Source of the DNA: Anaerocolumna sedimenticola
GTDB taxonomy: Bacteria > Bacillota > Clostridia > Lachnospirales > Lachnospiraceae
Assembly (NCBI RefSeq): GCF_009931695.1
Contig: NZ_CP048000.1
Span: 2,187,501 to 2,251,500 of the forward strand
Reading direction: 5' to 3'
DNA: 64,000 nt
Shown here: one piece after another, positions 34,801 through 42,985 of the stretch
Numbering within the stretch: the first letter of the stretch is position 1
Layout: each line of letters starts with the position of its first letter
Notes under the pieces: generated by a model
Seen by the model: the letters and a program-made list of their open reading frames with translations, nothing else
Told to the model about the DNA's origin: nothing
Database searches by the model: none
Made by a program: the position numbers and the translations under genes

Positions 34801-36588
34801 TTGTTTTATCCTGAAGAATTAGTAGAAGAAATCAGAATGAAAAATGACATTGTGGACGTTATCGGTTCCTATGTCAAGCTTCAGAAAAAAGGCGGCAGCC
34901 ATATGGGGCTCTGCCCGTTTCATAATGAGAAATCTCCATCTTTTGCCGTCAGCGGTGCAAAACAGATGTATCATTGTTTTGGCTGCGGCGTGGGTGGAAA
35001 TGTATTTACATTTATTATGGAATATGAAAATTATACTTTTGTGGAAGCTTTAAAGTTTTTAGCAGGCAGGGTGGGGGTAAACCTTCCCGAAGCAGAGTAT
35101 AGTGAAGAAGCAAAAAAGCAGGCAGGGCTAAAGAACAGACTGCTTGAAATCAATAAAGAAGCTGCCAAGTATTTTTATTATCAATTGAAATCGGAACGTG
35201 GACAAGCAGCTTACGGGTATTTAACAAACAGGGAAATCTCCGATGATACCATAAAACAATTTGGGTTAGGGTATTCCAATAAAACCGGAGATGACTTATA
35301 TCAATACCTAAAACACTTAGGATATGAGGACAGTATTTTAAGGGAATCCGGTTTGATCAGTTTTGATGAAAAGAAAAAAGTATATGATAAATTCTGGAAC
35401 CGGGTAATGTATCCGATTATGGATGTAAATAACCGGGTAATCGGTTTCGGCGGACGTGTTATGGGTGAGGGAACACCGAAATACCTTAACTCACCGGAGA
35501 CAAAACTTTTTGATAAAAGCCGGAATTTGTACGGACTTAATTTTGCAAGGGTTTCCAGAAAACCGAACATGATAATCTGTGAGGGTTATATGGATGTGAT
35601 CGCTTTGCATCAGGCAGGATTTACCAATGCCGTAGCTTCTCTGGGAACGGCGTTCACAGGACTTCAGGCTAACCTGTTAAAGAGATATACCAATGAAGTA
35701 TTATTAACCTACGATAGTGATGATGCGGGAATAAAAGCGGCGTTAAGGGCAATTCCCATCTTAAAGGAAGCCGGTTTGACTGCCAAGGTTGTTGATATGA
35801 AACCTTATAAGGATCCGGATGAATTTATCAAAGCACTGGGTGCGGAAGAATTTAAGAAACGAATGGAAACTGCCAGGAATGCTTTCTTATTTGAAATAGA
35901 GATTTTAGAACGGGATTATGATTTGAGTGATCCGGAGCAGAAAACCAGGTTTTTTAACGAAACGGCTAAGAAAATGCTGGTGTTTACGGAAGAAATAGAA
36001 AGGAATAACTATATTGAAGCAGTGGCTTCCAAGTATTTGGTAGGTTTTGAAAATCTGAAAAAATTAGTTAATCGTTATGGTGCACAGATAGTGGTAGGGC
36101 AGAATGACCAGCCTAAGGAACGAAGAACGGATGGGGGAAGACAAAAAAACGTTCCTGAGGATGGAATCCGGCAGTCCCAGAAAATACTCCTTACCTGGTT
36201 AATAGAAGATACGAAAATATTTGATAAGATAAAAGGTATTATAAGTCCTGATGATTTTACAGAGCAATTATATCAGCAGGTAGCCGGGATGTTGTTTGAA
36301 CAATATGAAACAGAACATGTTGTGACACCGGCTAAAATAATCAACCGTTTTGAAAGCAAAGAAGAACAGAATGAAGCAGCCTCCCTTTTTAATATGGAGA
36401 TGCGGGGAGAAATGAGTGAGTCTGAGCGGAAAAAAGCATTGGAAGAAACCGTAATGCGTATCAAGAAGAACAGTTTGGATGCACAGAGTAAAAAAGCCAT
36501 AGAAAATAATGATATTCAGGCACTTCAGATTATTATCAGGGAACAGGCAGACTTACAGAAATTGCATATTTCTTTTAATGATGGTTAG
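34801..36588 (+). CDS. dnaG: DNA primase
   Basis: 595 aa with TTG start behind GAAAGGAG. CHC2 zinc-binding residues are Cys38, His41, Cys59 and Cys62 (CPFHNEKSPSF ... YHCFGCG). The TOPRIM domain carries MIICEGYMDVIALHQAG with Glu, and LLTYDSDDAGIKAA with the DxD metal site. The C-terminal DnaB-binding helical domain is shorter and more divergent, as usual. Synthesises RNA primers at the replication fork. The family Q element stands in its leader. First gene of the dnaG-rpoD operon. Confidence 0.96.
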   Translation: MFYPEELVEEIRMKNDIVDVIGSYVKLQKKGGSHMGLCPFHNEKSPSFAVSGAKQMYHCFGCGVGGNVFTFIMEYENYTFVEALKFLAGRVGVNLPEAEYSEEAKKQAGLKNRLLEINKEAAKYFYYQLKSERGQAAYGYLTNREISDDTIKQFGLGYSNKTGDDLYQYLKHLGYEDSILRESGLISFDEKKKVYDKFWNRVMYPIMDVNNRVIGFGGRVMGEGTPKYLNSPETKLFDKSRNLYGLNFARVSRKPNMIICEGYMDVIALHQAGFTNAVASLGTAFTGLQANLLKRYTNEVLLTYDSDDAGIKAALRAIPILKEAGLTAKVVDMKPYKDPDEFIKALGAEEFKKRMETARNAFLFEIEILERDYDLSDPEQKTRFFNETAKKMLVFTEEIERNNYIEAVASKYLVGFENLKKLVNRYGAQIVVGQNDQPKERRTDGGRQKNVPEDGIRQSQKILLTWLIEDTKIFDKIKGIISPDDFTEQLYQQVAGMLFEQYETEHVVTPAKIINRFESKEEQNEAASLFNMEMRGEMSESERKKALEETVMRIKKNSLDAQSKKAIENNDIQALQIIIREQADLQKLHISFNDG

Positions 36589-36637
36589 AATACTAGTATC
36601 TATTTAACGGTTAATTCTAAAGGAGGATGGATAAATA

Positions 36638-37729
36638 ATGGATGAGAGCATGGTTAAATTTTCGGAAAAACTAAAAGAGCTTTTGGTTTTTGCCAAGAAA
36701 AAAAAGAACGTCCTTGAATTTCAGGAAATAAATGATTTCTTTGTCGATTTTGATATGGACCCTACTATGGTTGAGAGAATATATGAATTTCTTGAGGCTA
36801 ATAATGTGGATGTACTTCGAATAACAGATGAAGAAGATGATATCATATTAGAGGATGATGAAGACTTAGAAGAAATTGATTTCTCCATACCGGAGGGAAT
36901 CAGTATTGATGACCCTGTAAGAATGTATTTAAAAGAAATCGGAAAAGTACCGCTGCTTAGTGCAGACGATGAGATTGAACTGGCAAGAAGAATGAAAGTC
37001 GGAGATGCAGATGCCAAAAAACGGTTAGCTGAAGCAAACCTTCGTCTGGTTGTCAGTATAGCAAAGCGTTATGTAGGCAGGGGTATGATGTTTTTGGATC
37101 TTATACAGGAAGGTAACTTAGGTCTGATTAAGGCTGTTGAAAAATTTGATTATACAAAAGGTTTTAAGTTCAGTACTTATGCTACCTGGTGGATCAGACA
37201 GGCCATAACCAGAGCGATTGCCGATCAGGCAAGAACTATTCGTATTCCGGTGCATATGGTAGAAACCATCAATAAATTAATCCGTGTTCAAAGACAGCTC
37301 CTTCAGGAATTAGGCAGGGAACCATCTCCGGAAGAAGTGGCGGTTGAAATGAATATACCGGTGGAAAGGGTAAGAGAAATTCAAAAGATTTCCCAGGAAC
37401 CGGTTTCGTTGGAAACACCTATCGGTGAAGAAGAAGACAGTCACTTGGGTGATTTTATACAGGATGATAATGTTCCGGTACCGGCGGATGCGGCTGCATT
37501 TACCTTGTTAAAAGAGCAACTAATTGATGTACTGGGTACTTTAACGGACAGGGAACAGAAAGTTCTAAGGCTCCGTTTCGGTTTAGATGATGGACGAGCC
37601 CGTACCTTGGAAGAAGTGGGTAAGGAATTTAACGTAACAAGGGAACGAATCCGCCAAATTGAAGCGAAGGCATTGCGTAAGTTAAGACATCCAAGCCGAA
37701 GCCGTAAGTTAAAGGATTATTTGGAATAA
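36638..37729 (+). CDS. rpoD: Primary sigma factor RpoD (SigA)
   Basis: 363 aa. Region 1.1 fragment (N-terminal, acidic [18 protein letters not shown]), region 1.2 [16 protein letters not shown], region 2.3-2.4 with [19 protein letters not shown] for -10 recognition, region 3 and region 4.2 ([25 protein letters not shown]) for -35 recognition. AAGGAGG precedes the ATG. Directs transcription of the consensus promoters listed here. Length is normal for clostridial SigA. Confidence 0.97.
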   Translation: MDESMVKFSEKLKELLVFAKKKKNVLEFQEINDFFVDFDMDPTMVERIYEFLEANNVDVLRITDEEDDIILEDDEDLEEIDFSIPEGISIDDPVRMYLKEIGKVPLLSADDEIELARRMKVGDADAKKRLAEANLRLVVSIAKRYVGRGMMFLDLIQEGNLGLIKAVEKFDYTKGFKFSTYATWWIRQAITRAIADQARTIRIPVHMVETINKLIRVQRQLLQELGREPSPEEVAVEMNIPVERVREIQKISQEPVSLETPIGEEEDSHLGDFIQDDNVPVPADAAAFTLLKEQLIDVLGTLTDREQKVLRLRFGLDDGRARTLEEVGKEFNVTRERIRQIEAKALRKLRHPSRSRKLKDYLE

Positions 37730-37763
37730 CTTTGCATAAAATGAACAGAAGAAAGAGGATATC

Positions 37764-38462
37764 ATGCAATTATCAAAGCGTTTAAAGGCAGTTGCAGATA
37801 CTGTTACGATAGGAAACAGGGTTGCTGATGTAGGATGCGACCATGCCTACATATCCATATATCTCATCAAAAATAACATAGCTCCGAATGTAATTGCAAT
37901 GGATATAAACAAAGGTCCCTTGCAACGGGCTAAAGAGAATATTACAAACCTTGGATTTAATAAAAATATTCAGACCCGACTATCAGACGGATTACAAAAA
38001 CTGGAACCGGGAGAAGCAGACACCATACTGATAGCCGGAATGGGCGGAGCCCTTATGATTAAAATATTGGATGAAGGCATGAAAGCAGTAGAAAAAAGTA
38101 CCGAGTTGATTCTACAACCCCAATCGGAAATTAATCTGGTTCGTAAGTTTTTACACCGTATTGGTTATGATATAAAAAAAGAACAAATGGTAAAAGAGGA
38201 CGGAAAGTATTATTTTATCCTAAAAGCAGTGCCTGAACCCCATATAACCGATTATAAACGGGAAGTATTTTACCAATACGGCAAATTATTATTGGAACAA
38301 CAAGAACCGCTTATGATGGAATATTTAGAACGGGAAAATAGAATCCGTGGCGATGTAAAGACGGAACTATTACTTAACCCAACCGAAAAAGCTCTGGAAC
38401 GTTTAGGTGAGGTTAATCAGGAGATTGCATATATTGAAGAAGCATTAACTTATTTTAAATAA
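37764..38462 (+). CDS. trmK: tRNA (adenine-22 N1) methyltransferase TrmK
   Basis: 232 aa, SAM-dependent class I methyltransferase. Motif I is VADVGCDHAYISIYL (residues 20-34), the acidic motif AMDINKGPL and the catalytic-loop LIAGMGGALMIKIL near residue 88. The family sits downstream of rpoD in Gram-positives (B. subtilis yqfN). Methylates A22 in tRNA. AAAGAGG precedes ATG 37764. Length is normal. Confidence 0.92.
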   Translation: MQLSKRLKAVADTVTIGNRVADVGCDHAYISIYLIKNNIAPNVIAMDINKGPLQRAKENITNLGFNKNIQTRLSDGLQKLEPGEADTILIAGMGGALMIKILDEGMKAVEKSTELILQPQSEINLVRKFLHRIGYDIKKEQMVKEDGKYYFILKAVPEPHITDYKREVFYQYGKLLLEQQEPLMMEYLERENRIRGDVKTELLLNPTEKALERLGEVNQEIAYIEEALTYFK

Positions 38463-38479
38463 TCTCTGGAGGTCTTTTT

Positions 38480-40141
38480 ATGCAGGAAATGATTCAGGCA
38501 GAAATAAACGGTAACATTAAGGAATATCCGAAAGGCACTTCCTTGCTTGAAATCAGTAAGGAGTATCAAAAGGATTTTAAGAATGATATCATATTGGCTT
38601 TTGTAAATGGCCGGTTAAGAGAATTGCAGAAAACGGTAGAGAAAGGATGCAAAATCCGTTTTGTAACTACTGCGGAAGACGCAGGACATAAAACATATAA
38701 CAGGGGATTAACATTAGTTATGTTAAAGGCGATTTACAGTGTAATTGGCTCCCCCAATATCCGAAAAATATCCATAGAGTATTCTGTGGGAAACGGACTT
38801 TACTGCCAGACAGATACAAAAGAACCCATTTCAAAAGAACAGTGTCTTGCAATTAAAGAGAAGATGAAATCCTTAATTGACAAGGATCTTCCGATTACCA
38901 AAAAGTCAATTGGTACGGCGGATGCCATTGAATTATTTAAGCAATATGGAATGTATGATAAAGAAAAATTATTCCGGTACCGCAGGGTGTCCAAAGCCAA
39001 TATCTACAATTTAGAGGGCTTTGAAGATTATTATTATGGTTTTATGCCTCCAAGTACAGGATATTTAAAATATTTTGACCTTTTTCCATATGATGACGGC
39101 CTTATGCTCATATTACCGGAAAAAAGCAATCCCAGCATATTGGAGCCTTTTAAAACCCAGGATAAGCTATTTCGAACATTAAAGGAGTCAAACCGCTGGT
39201 CCCAGGCCATGGGAATTGATACGGTAGGGGCATTAAATGATGCGATTGTTGATGGAAAAATAAATGATATTATTCTGACCCAGGAAGCATTACAGGAGAT
39301 GAAAATCGGTGAGATAGCGGAAATGATTAAAACATCAGGGAAGAAACTGGTTATGATCGCCGGTCCGTCTTCTTCCGGTAAAACTACATTCTCTTACCGT
39401 TTATCCATACAGCTTAAAACTCATGGTTTAAATCCCCATCCAATAGCAGTGGACGATTATTTTGTAGAAAGAGAAAATACACCCTTGGACGAGGAAGGAA
39501 AACCTAATTATGAATCCCTGGATGCGATTGATCTGGAAGCATTTAATAAAAACATGACGGATCTATTGCAGGGAAAAACAGTGGAACTGCCGAGTTTTAA
39601 CTTTAAAACCGGACACCGGGAATATAAAGGCAACTATAAAACCTTAGGTCCGAATGATATATTAGTGATTGAAGGAATTCATGGTTTAAATGATAAGCTT
39701 TCCTACAGCCTTCCGAGAGAGAAAAAATTCAAAATTTATATCAGTGCCTTAACCTCCCTTAATATCGATGAGCATAATCGGATTCCGACGACGGATTTAA
39801 GGTTACTCAGAAGAATGGTCCGGGATTCCAGAACCAGAGGTGCCTCCGGTCAGAAAACCATTAGTATGTGGCCTTCTGTTAGGCGTGGCGAGGAGCAGAA
39901 TATCTTCCCATTCCAGGAAGATGCAGATGTATTTTTTAATTCCGCTTTAATTTATGAACTTGCTGTTTTAAAACAATATGCCGAACCTGTTTTATTTGGT
40001 ATCGACAGGGAATCCGAAGAGTATGTGGAAGCGAAAAGGCTGCTTAAATTTCTGGATTATTTTTTGGGAGTTAACAGTGAAACCGTTCCGCAGAATTCAA
40101 TCTTAAAAGAATTTATCGGCGGAAGCTGTTTTAAAGTTTAA
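38480..40141 (+). CDS. Uridine kinase-like nucleoside kinase with TGS domain
   Basis: 553 aa. The N-terminus (1-70) is a ubiquitin-like TGS domain (EINGNIKEYPKGTSLLEIS), followed by a threonyl-tRNA synthetase N2-like region, and from residue 280 a P-loop kinase: Walker A GPSSSGKT starting at Gly295, then PIAVDDYFVERENTPLDEEG and IEGIHGLNDKLS. These are fused proteins widespread in Clostridia, usually annotated as nucleoside kinase. Phosphorylates uridine-type nucleosides in the cytoplasm; the role of the tRNA-synthetase-like part is unknown. Confidence 0.88.
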   Translation: MQEMIQAEINGNIKEYPKGTSLLEISKEYQKDFKNDIILAFVNGRLRELQKTVEKGCKIRFVTTAEDAGHKTYNRGLTLVMLKAIYSVIGSPNIRKISIEYSVGNGLYCQTDTKEPISKEQCLAIKEKMKSLIDKDLPITKKSIGTADAIELFKQYGMYDKEKLFRYRRVSKANIYNLEGFEDYYYGFMPPSTGYLKYFDLFPYDDGLMLILPEKSNPSILEPFKTQDKLFRTLKESNRWSQAMGIDTVGALNDAIVDGKINDIILTQEALQEMKIGEIAEMIKTSGKKLVMIAGPSSSGKTTFSYRLSIQLKTHGLNPHPIAVDDYFVERENTPLDEEGKPNYESLDAIDLEAFNKNMTDLLQGKTVELPSFNFKTGHREYKGNYKTLGPNDILVIEGIHGLNDKLSYSLPREKKFKIYISALTSLNIDEHNRIPTTDLRLLRRMVRDSRTRGASGQKTISMWPSVRRGEEQNIFPFQEDADVFFNSALIYELAVLKQYAEPVLFGIDRESEEYVEAKRLLKFLDYFLGVNSETVPQNSILKEFIGGSCFKV

Positions 40142-40169
40142 TATGAAAATATTTCTTTCTACCTTAGTA

Positions 40170-40198
40170 TTTACTTTCATAGTTTTTCATGTTAAAAT
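40170..40198 (+). promoter_or_regulatory. Promoter of rnpB
   Basis: TTTACT, 17 bases, TAAAAT at 40193-40198, ending 10 bases before the first paired base of the RNase P RNA. Confidence 0.65.
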
Positions 40199-40208
40199 GT
40201 CATTCTGT

Positions 40209-40607
40209 GAGTAGCACAGATGATCGCGCCTATTAGCTGCCGAAAGGCCTTAGGTGAGGAAAGTCCGAGCTTCATAGGGCAGAGTGCCGGATAACGTCCG
40301 GTAGAGGCGACTCTAAGGATAGTGCAACAGAAATATACCGCCTGTTTTCTATTATGGATGCAGGTAAGGTTGGAAGGGTGGAGTAAGAGACCACCGCCTG
40401 GTTGGTAACAACCAGGGCATATGTAAACCCCACTCGAAGCAAGACCGAATTTAAAGCGATACGGCTGCCCGTCGTGCTTTAGGGTAGGTCGCGATTTGCA
40501 TAAAAGGTTATCTGCCCTGGCAGATGACTTAAGCAAATGAGCCATATGGCAACATGTGGCAAAGATAGATGATCATTTAATACAGAACTCGGCTTATAGT
40601 GCTGCTC
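40209..40607 (+). ncRNA. rnpB: RNase P RNA, type A
   Basis: About 399 bases. P1 forms between GAGTAGCAC and GTGCTGCTC at the two ends (one G-U). Conserved core pieces: GAGGAAAGTCCGAGC, ACAGAAATATACCGCC, GGTAAGGTTGGAAGGGTG, GCAAGACCGA and ACAGAACTCGGCTTA near the 3' end. The order matches bacterial type A RNA with P3, P10-12 and P15 in place. Processes tRNA 5' ends. Confidence 0.95.
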
Positions 40608-40621
40608 ATTTAAAAAGGTTT

Positions 40622-40652
40622 AAACACTGCTCTTTCGGGTAGTGTTTTTTTT
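40622..40652 (+). terminator. Terminator of rnpB
   Basis: AAACACT and AGTGTTT pair around GCTCTTTCGGGT, followed by a T run of eight (to 40652). Confidence 0.85.
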
Positions 40653-40657
40653 ATGTA

Positions 40658-40793
40658 ACAGGAATTCAGTAAATTTCCTGTAAAAAGCAATCCGTGCAGG
40701 ATGCGTAGGGATACGCAAGAGGATAATACCCTTTGGGAAGATTGTCACTGAAGTGACAGCACGTGGGCGCTAGTGTCCTGCAAGCCGGATGCT
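40658..40793 (+). repeat. Family R element, copy R3
   Basis: Stem ACAGGAA/TTCCTGT at the start (40658-40681), TGCGTA-GGGA-TACGCA hairpin, AGGATAATACC, CTTTGGGA, the TGTCACTGAAGTGACA hairpin and end hairpin AGTGTCC/GGATGCT with loop CAAG. It follows rnpB and precedes the response regulator gene with about 280 bases between, so it is not adjacent to a ribosome site. The middle aligns base for base with R1 for about 50 bases. Confidence 0.65.
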
Positions 40794-40985
40794 GGTATGT
40801 AATCCGTTTGAAATTGTCAGAATACTGATAGGGAATAACAAGGTTTTGTAAGAAAAAAGTAAAGATTTTTATAAATAGATATGCTAGTATGAAATTAGTT
40901 AAAATAATACAGAAAATCAGGATATAAATTCCTATTTATAAGATATCTGATTTAAGATTTCTGCCTTGTTTTTGTAGAATTATCA

Positions 40986-41014
40986 TTGATAGATATTATC
41001 AAATCAGATACAAT
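40986..41014 (+). promoter_or_regulatory. Promoter of the two-component/ABC operon
   Basis: TTGATA (40986-40991), 17 bases, TACAAT (41009-41014), 60 bases before the response-regulator start. Confidence 0.7.
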
Positions 41015-41073
41015 ATAAGTGAAAAAACGACAAAACCGTTCTTATATAAATGATAGAAAGGATGACAGGTATT

Positions 41074-41775
41074 ATGGAACAGACCAGTATATTGGTAGTA
41101 GATGATGACAGGGAGATAGCTGAACTTGTTGAGATACATTTGGTCAGTGACGGATATAAGGTATTTAAGGCTTTTAATGCAAAAGAAGGTTTTGAAATAC
41201 TGGAAAAGGAAGATATTAAATTAATTATTTTAGACATTATGATGCCGGGCATTGACGGTTTAAATATGTGCAAAACCATTCGTAATACCAGCACCATTCC
41301 CATTATAATGTTAAGTGCCAAATCAGCAGATATTGATAAGATCATAGGACTTAGCACCGGTGCCGATGATTATGTAATTAAGCCTTTTAATCCGCTGGAA
41401 TTAACGGCACGCGTGAAATCCCAGCTGAGGCGTTATACCAAGTTTAATCCCAATTCCCATGAAGATAAAGCCGATAAAGAAATCATTGTAAATCATTTGG
41501 TCATTAATAAAGATGACCACCGTGTAACCGCCTATGAAAAAGAAGTAAAATTAACCCCCATAGAATTTGACATCCTCTACCTGCTCGCCAGTAATCCCGG
41601 CAGAGTATTCAGTACGGATGAGATATTTGAGAGAGTATGGAATGAGAAGATGTATGAAGCCAATAATACGGTTATGGTTCATATCCGCAGATTGCGTGAG
41701 AAAATTGAGATGGATTCCCGCAATGCACAAATCATAAAAACTGTTTGGGGAGTTGGATACAAAATTGAAAAATAG
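41074..41775 (+). CDS. OmpR-family response regulator
   Basis: 233 aa from ATG 41074, behind GAAAGGATGACAGG; an in-frame ATG at 41050 has no ribosome site. Receiver domain with acidic pocket VVDDD and phospho-Asp54 (LDIMMP), Thr/Ser and Lys positions in IIMLSAKSAD and DDYVIKPF. C-terminal winged helix ends TVMVHIRRLREKIE and WGVGYKIEK. It should control the operon encoding the ABC exporter downstream. The histidine kinase gene overlaps its end. Confidence 0.94.
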   Translation: MEQTSILVVDDDREIAELVEIHLVSDGYKVFKAFNAKEGFEILEKEDIKLIILDIMMPGIDGLNMCKTIRNTSTIPIIMLSAKSADIDKIIGLSTGADDYVIKPFNPLELTARVKSQLRRYTKFNPNSHEDKADKEIIVNHLVINKDDHRVTAYEKEVKLTPIEFDILYLLASNPGRVFSTDEIFERVWNEKMYEANNTVMVHIRRLREKIEMDSRNAQIIKTVWGVGYKIEK

Positions 41776-42985
41776 TATATTTAAAAGCTTCCGTTTTGAA
41801 ATAGTTTTATATAGCCTTCTGAGTCTGGTATACACCATCCTTTCGGAAGCGGCCTTATTTTTTTGCATATATCTGGTTTATCATACCCTGGGCGGCGGTG
41901 AAACAAAGCTGCTGAATGGTCAGGTTGGTAACAGTGTGAATAATAATCTTATGGATAACGGAGTCTCCTTAAACCGTTATCAGTTAAATGATATGCAGAA
42001 CTCTGCCATGAATCAGTCTCTTCCGGTGGGAAAAGGGTTTATTTTTGTCGTGGTAAGTATAGCCTTAATTGCAGGTGTGGTATTATTTACTACTTATTTT
42101 TTGCTGCTCACCCGAAAGTTTGGTACCTATCTTGAAAAGATAGCCGGAGGTATATCCGTTATATCATCCGGAGATTTCGACACCCAGATAGATATTAATA
42201 ATGATGATGAGTTTGGGTTTATAGCATCTAAATTAAACCAGATGGCAGAAGATATTAAGCTGTTAATTGAAAATGAAAGGAAAAGTGAATATACCAAAAA
42301 TGAATTAATCACCAGCGTCGCCCATGACCTGAGAACTCCGCTGACCTCTATTATTGGGTATCTGGAACTGGTTTCCGATAAAGATAAATTAACACCTGAA
42401 GTGAAGCAGCATTATGTGGAAATTGCATACAGTAAATCCAAAAGGCTGGAAAAGCTTATTGAAGATTTATTTGCCTATACGAATTTCAGCTTCGGAGAGG
42501 TTACTTTGGAGCTATCTGAGATTGATATGGTCAAATTCATCAATCAATTGCTGGACGAGTTTTATCCCAGCTTTCAGGAATATGAACTGGAGTATGAATT
42601 TAACACCAATCTAACCACCGCAAGTGTTATTGCAGACGGCAATCTGCTGGCCAGGGCATTTGCAAACCTGATCAGTAATGCAATTAAATACGGCAAGGAC
42701 GGAAAAAGTGTTAAGTTAAAATTAACTAAAGTTGATAATAAGATTATTGTATCCGTGACGAATTACGGTAAACTAATTCCACAGAAAGATTTACAGAATA
42801 TATTTGAACGTTTTTACCGGGTAGAGGGTTCCAGATCCAGCGAAACAGGAGGAACCGGTTTAGGACTTGCTATAGCAAAAAGTATTATCGGAATGCACGG
42901 AGGGACCATTAACGTCAGAAGTGATTTTGAGGGGACTGTTTTTGAAGTGGCATTGGATGAGAAGAAGGAAGGCATGGAAAGATGA
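41753..42985 (+). CDS. Sensor histidine kinase with HAMP domain
   Basis: 410 aa, TTG start (41753, or 41765). Two membrane segments near 15-40 and 95-120 enclose a short outer loop of about 60 aa. A HAMP linker follows (YLEKIAGGISVISSGDFDTQI), then the H-box SVAHDLRTPLTSIIGYLE with the phosphorylated His near residue 189. The ATP domain has N-box FANLISNAIKYGKDG and G boxes RSSETGGTGLGLAIAKS. It pairs with the regulator at 41074. The small sensor loop suggests sensing within or at the membrane, as in bacitracin-type systems. Confidence 0.93.
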   Translation: MDTKLKNSIFKSFRFEIVLYSLLSLVYTILSEAALFFCIYLVYHTLGGGETKLLNGQVGNSVNNNLMDNGVSLNRYQLNDMQNSAMNQSLPVGKGFIFVVVSIALIAGVVLFTTYFLLLTRKFGTYLEKIAGGISVISSGDFDTQIDINNDDEFGFIASKLNQMAEDIKLLIENERKSEYTKNELITSVAHDLRTPLTSIIGYLELVSDKDKLTPEVKQHYVEIAYSKSKRLEKLIEDLFAYTNFSFGEVTLELSEIDMVKFINQLLDEFYPSFQEYELEYEFNTNLTTASVIADGNLLARAFANLISNAIKYGKDGKSVKLKLTKVDNKIIVSVTNYGKLIPQKDLQNIFERFYRVEGSRSSETGGTGLGLAIAKSIIGMHGGTINVRSDFEGTVFEVALDEKKEGMER